DNA of 64,000 nucleotides from Delphinus delphis. Its lineage: Eukaryota; Chordata; Mammalia; Artiodactyla; Delphinidae. Location: the NCBI RefSeq assembly GCF_949987515.2, contig NC_082693.1, forward strand, positions 15,000,994 through 15,064,993, written 5' to 3'. Positions 60,241 to 64,000 of the stretch are shown here, in pieces; the stretch's first letter is position 1, and each line of letters opens with the position of its first letter. The notes beneath the pieces are model-generated. The model worked only from the letters and a program-made list of their open reading frames with translations, searched no databases and was not told the origin of the DNA. Both the position numbers and the translations under genes were made by a program.

Positions 60241-60625
60241 CCATACAAGCTTGCATTGGTTGAATGTTTGCTGTGATGGATGGAGAAAACTGTAGTAAGA
60301 GCAGTGCGGAATGAGGGTTTTTCAGGAGCTTGGATCAAAATATTAAGTTTGAGTTGCCTGTGAGACTTCTAAGTAGAGATGTCAAGTGGAAAGTTGAATG
60401 TCTTGAGTTGAGGGGAAAAGAGAGGCTGGAAATATAAATATTGGAGTTTCAATTAATAACTGGTTTTCATTGCCATGAGACTGGATGTTACTTAGGGTGA
60501 AAATGTAAATATAAAAGAGAAGAGGTCTGAATACGAGACCATGCAGCACACCAACTTTAAAGTTTGAGAAGATGGAAGAGAATCAACAAAATAGACTGAG
60601 GAAGAGCAATCTGTTGGAAACCAAA

Positions 60626-60805
60626 AGAATATGGTGCCTGGGAATTCCCTGTTGGTCCAGTGGTTACGACTCCACGCTTCACTGCAGGGGGCACAGGTTC
60701 AATCCCTGGTCGGGGAACTAAGATCCTGCATGCCATGTGGTGCAGCCAAATAAATAAATGACTCGTGGAGGTAATTAATTAAAAAAAAAAAGAACATGGT
60801 GCCTG
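60626..60805 (+). mobile_element. CHR-type SINE (older subfamily) with 15-base target duplication
   Basis: Body 60641-60790: GGAATTCCCTGTTGGTCCAG, GGTTCAATCCCTGGTCGGGG (B box), AACTAAGATCCTGCATGCCA and an A-rich tail. AGAATATGGTGCCTG (60626-60640) and AGAACATGGTGCCTG (60791-60805) flank it, one mismatch in 15. Confidence 0.92.
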
Positions 60806-61377
60806 AAATCCAAGACAAGAAATTATTTCAAAGAAGAAGGAATGACAAGCTGTTTCAAATGCTACTAATGGGTCAAAAATTGAGAATTGACCACTGGATT
60901 TAGCAGAATGGATATCATTGGTGAATTTAACAAAAACAGTTTGATGAGAGTGCTGGGAACAAAAACCTTATTAGAATGGGTTCAAAAGAGAATGTGAAGA
61001 GAGAAATTTGGGGTAGAAAGTGGAAAACAATCCTTGCAGAATCTTTACTAAAGATGAATAGGAAAAAAACAGTGTGCAGGGAAATGTAAGTCAAGAATTT
61101 TGTTTACTGAAATGAATTATAGCATACGTGTATGCTGGTAGGAAAATCCACTGAAGAAGCAAAAATTGGTGTTGCAATTAGCCATATACCAGAGCGATGA
61201 TCTTGACTAGAGAAGAGAGCATGTGATCTAGTGCCCAAATCAGTCTCAAATTAAAGCATAGGCAGTCCTCCTATGTAGTGGACGAAATGGCAGAGGTAAG
61301 GTAAGATGATAGATATTGAGCGCTTATAGAAATTCTTTTCTGCTTCTGTTTTTTCTGTAAACAAGAAGACAGCCATA

Positions 61378-61495
61378 GGAGTTCCTGGTGACCTAGTGGT
61401 TAAGATTCCCTTCCATTGCCATGGCCTGGGTTCAAACCCTGGTCAGGGAACTGAGATCCCTCAAGCCCGTACAGTGCAACCAATAAAAAAAGAGC
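61378..61495 (+). mobile_element. CHR-type SINE (older subfamily)
   Basis: AGGAGTTCCTGGTGACCTAG, TGGGTTCAAACCCTGGTCAG (B box) and GGAACTGAGATCCCTCAAGC with an A-run end. More diverged than the copy at 60.6 kb; target duplication not clear. Confidence 0.85.
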
Positions 61496-62519
61496 CTTGA
61501 ACAGATTGAAAGAGGGGAAAAGCATGTTGGCATTTTGAGGAGTGAGGCTAGGGTATTAAATAGTCCTATAGGTGAATGGAAGAATAAATGGTGTAGTGAT
61601 GTGAAAAATTGCCAGAAAATTGAGCACCAATTTGTGGGTAGTGGGCATGAGGTGAAAGTAAGATCAGTAAGCACGGTTGAGTGCTTTTCTCCAGCAACAT
61701 TCAGCACACCTGTTACAGTTGCAGAGTTGGCAGAGAGTAACCAGAGTTGTTCTGTTTTCATTTTTGTTTTTTGCCAAGTGAATAATAGAATAACGGGAGA
61801 AAGGGTCAAAAGAGTTAAAAGGAGTATACGAGAGAGTTATTATAAGTATTGACCGTGAGATCCATATTGGCCAAGGAGGGATATGATAATAATGAGAGGA
61901 GTTAGGGTCAGTGAAAAGGTCAACAGATTGTTCGAGTTACATAACTAGAGGAAAAGAGCTGAAAAGGAGGGAGCGGGTGGTTGTAGACTCAGAAGCTAGA
62001 AATCAAGACAATAGAAGAACTTCAGTCACTGATCCAGATAAGATCAAGAGAACAAGAGTGAGTGATGGAGTAAGATGCAGAACAAGATTATTGGATGAGA
62101 TGAGTTAAAAACAAAGAATCTACCATAAAGAAGGATGCTTTGTGTCAATGTTAAAATAAGTGTGAATTATGACAAGTATTATTGGAGAAAATGACAGTGT
62201 TCCAGGGTTTAAAATGTTGTAGGAATGAAGGCCAGTGACCTAGAGATCAGTAGACAAGTGCAACAACAAGAGGGAGAGGGCTGTATAGTCAGTAGACATG
62301 GATATTCAAAGCAGGGCATTTTTATATGGGAAGAAAGTGTGGAGATTGGAAGATCAAGGAGATGCAAGGAGGATACCTACCCCATCCCCAGGACCAGGGT
62401 TATAAAGGGAATGTGAGACAGCATTACTACCATTTCAGAAACTTAAAAGGAAAGCAGAAGGGACTGTTCAGAGAATATAGTAAGTTGAGCTTATAAGGAG
62501 CTTTGCTGATGACATTCTC

Positions 62520-62745
62520 CAAGGCTGACTGCTGTTTTCTCTTTCCTCCACAATGCTGCACTGTCAACTTTCTAAGAAATATCTGATCATGATGTTTTTC
62601 TGTTTAAAATTCATCAATAGGTCCCAGTAGCTTTAAGCTTGTGCAGAAGACCAGCATGCTCTAGGACTCCTACGAAACTCTCTCTAGGCACATCTCCCAC
62701 CTATCCCCATATGTATTCTTCACATCTATAGGTCATTGGCAGTGG
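62520..62745 (+). repeat. L2-like LINE fragment
   Basis: TTTTCTCTTTCCTCCACAAT, AATTCATCAATAGGTCCCAG, AGACCAGCATGCTCTAGGAC and CACATCTCCCACCTATCCCC resemble degraded L2 3' sequence. Confidence 0.5.
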
Positions 62746-62915
62746 TAACACAGGTGGGCCTGGGCTTACTGATTTACTCTACATTCTTTTTTTTATACTA
62801 ATCTCAATCAGTCAACCACTTATGCCATCTGGTATTCAGTTTTCTCATTTCTAGAATGAAGTAGTTAAATTCAGAGCTTGTCCTCCAGAAAACTATTACC
62901 ACTTGAAGAATTAAA

Positions 62916-63082
62916 CAGAAAAGCAACATTCTTTTTTTTATTATTTACTTATTTGGCTGTGCCAGGTCTTAGTTGCAGCATGTAGGATCTAGTTCCCTGA
63001 CCAGGGATCGAACCCAGGCCCCCTGCATTGGGAGTGCAAGCCACTGGACCACCAGGGAAGTCCCCAGAAAAACAACATTCTT
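62916..63082 (-). mobile_element. CHR-type SINE (older subfamily), antisense, with 18-base target duplication
   Basis: Body 62934-63064, in reverse: T-rich tail, TTGGCTGTGCCAGGTCTTAG, TTCCCTGACCAGGGATCGAA (reversed B box) and CACTGGACCACCAGGGAAGT. CAGAAAAGCAACATTCTT at 62916-62933 and CAGAAAAACAACATTCTT at 63065-63082 flank it with one mismatch. Confidence 0.92.
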
Positions 63083-64000
63083 AATAATGGGAGAATATTG
63101 TTGGTATTTCAGAATATTTAAGATAAGTGGCCTTGCTCATTAATTGCCAACTGTACCCTCCAGTCATTGAGACAACCAAAAGTGTGCCCATAAATCTTTA
63201 AGCATCTCAGATTGTCAGATAGCTTGATAAAATGCAGGCTGCCCAGTTAACTTTGAATTTGAGATAAATAAATATTTTTAGTGTAAGTATATTGTAAATA
63301 TTGCATGGGCATCATCTGTTTTTATTTGTTATATCTGGCAGCTCTACATATGGAAAGCCCTGCAGACTAGGATTATATCTATAGTCAATGTAAAAATGGC
63401 ACCCCTAGAGTTGCTCAGTATACAACCTACACAACTAAATATAGCCACACTGCTTGGTGGTCAGTACAAACCCAACTGAAAACACTGGTTCAGGTTATCA
63501 GTGAAAGCAACTGTAGCACTAACATTTCTATAATTCTCCAAACCATCCAGTAGTGCAATGTGCTAAAAAGCTGTGGGATACATGTACATAAGTAAAACCA
63601 AATCTGAGGAGAAAATTTGATTATTTTGAAATCAAGCAATACTACTTTTTTTATCTTCTTAATCATTTTTATTGATTTCTCCCTTCCATTGACACTGGAT
63701 CATGCTTTTCCTCAAGAATGAAAACCATATTGCTACATTAAGAAATTAGTATTCAGCATGTCACCCACACCTGGAATTACAAATGTAGGTTTCAAGGATA
63801 TGACAGTGTAAATACAAGGGAATAATTAGCTATTGGTGACATTTCAGACACGAATTGGGAAGATATTCTGCCTACTCTTGAAGTGTAATAACCATTAGGA
63901 GGTGAGGTCAAAACGTTGCCAGAGAATAATAATTGACTGGTTGTCAAAAGCCAAAGAAGGTCAAATTCCCTTCAACAAATTCTGAAATTTGATTTCAGAC
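63083..64000. other. Intron to window end
   Basis: A block at about 63230-63350 (AAAATGCAGGCTGCCCAGTT, TTTGAATTTGAGATAAATAA, TATATCTGGCAGCTCTACAT) resembles an ancient DNA or LTR repeat that I cannot name. No exon is seen. Confidence 0.4.

Larger units (their letters stand above)
60250..62110 (+). repeat. Long ancient repeat, family not identified, cut by two SINEs
   Basis: GACTTCTAAGTAGAGATGTC, AGAGAAGAGGTCTGAATACG, CATGCAGCACACCAACTTTA, CAAATGCTACTAATGGGTCA, TTGAGAATTGACCACTGGAT and GAATGGGTTCAAAAGAGAAT are successive blocks of a purine-rich repeat seen widely in mammals. SINEs at 60,641 and about 61,378 interrupt it. Open frames at 61535-61852 and 61911-62108 are unlikely to be coding. 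Confidence 0.5.

Noticed and set aside
1..64000. Search for CRISPR arrays, operons, prokaryotic-type defence systems or other novel gene clusters
   Set aside because: The window is mammalian intronic DNA with one gene; no direct-repeat/spacer array or clustered unknown genes are present.

Overview
The window is nuclear DNA of a mammal, almost certainly a cetacean. Four copies of a roughly 200-base tRNA-derived SINE with a GC-rich body and poly(A) tail have the form typical of whale and dolphin CHR-type SINEs. Older tRNA-derived relatives and several LINE-1 copies with a cetartiodactyl-type 3' UTR are also present, and I saw no ruminant BovB or Bov-A2 elements. Taxon assignment is an inference from repeats.

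One protein-coding gene is supported. Five plus-strand exons (9805-9961, 18212-18321, 36964-37153, 37885-38006, 41653-41761) encode 229 uninterrupted codons that match the end of the catalytic domain and the PX domain of PIK3C2G, the gamma class II phosphoinositide 3-kinase. All splice sites are AG/GT and the phases fit together. The exons for the start of the protein, the kinase N-lobe and the C-terminal C2 domain are not in the window. Everything else is intron, including at least 22 kb after the last exon.

Layout. 1-2,560: two MIRs, a probable ERV1-like LTR with a tandem tail, a CHR-type SINE and an unidentified GC-rich segment. 2,800-7,240: an old LINE-1 piece followed by a 5'-truncated younger LINE-1. 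7,300-7,928: a complete MER1-like hAT element. 8,283-9,340: LINE-1 3' end and an unidentified GC-rich piece. 9,805-9,961: exon A. 10,524-12,193: antisense LINE-1 with a nested SINE. 12,194-18,211: old intron sequence with MIR/L2 fragments and a TG microsatellite. 18,212: exon B. 18,322-36,963: intron with a SINE, a 37-base LINE-1 insertion, L2, old LINE-1, and two adjacent LINE-1 3' ends, the first from an internally deleted element that keeps its 5' UTR and ORF1. 36,964-41,761: exons C, D and E with a young SINE and a MER2-like element. 41,762-64,000: old antisense LINE-1, a MER5A-like element, a nearly complete Tigger element with a nested SINE, a 4.6 kb antisense LINE-1, an ancient unidentified repeat cut by SINEs, and more SINEs.

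I found no RNA gene, CRISPR array, operon or undescribed molecular system. The points most worth a second look are the 37-base LINE-1 insertion with a 14-base target duplication, a frame-preserving triplication inside a LINE-1 ORF2, a run of tRNA B-box-like motifs at the LTR tail, the deleted LINE-1 abutting a second one, and the unidentified GC-rich, Kozak-bearing segment near 2.2 kb. Family names of repeats are from recognition of sequence, not from a library search.
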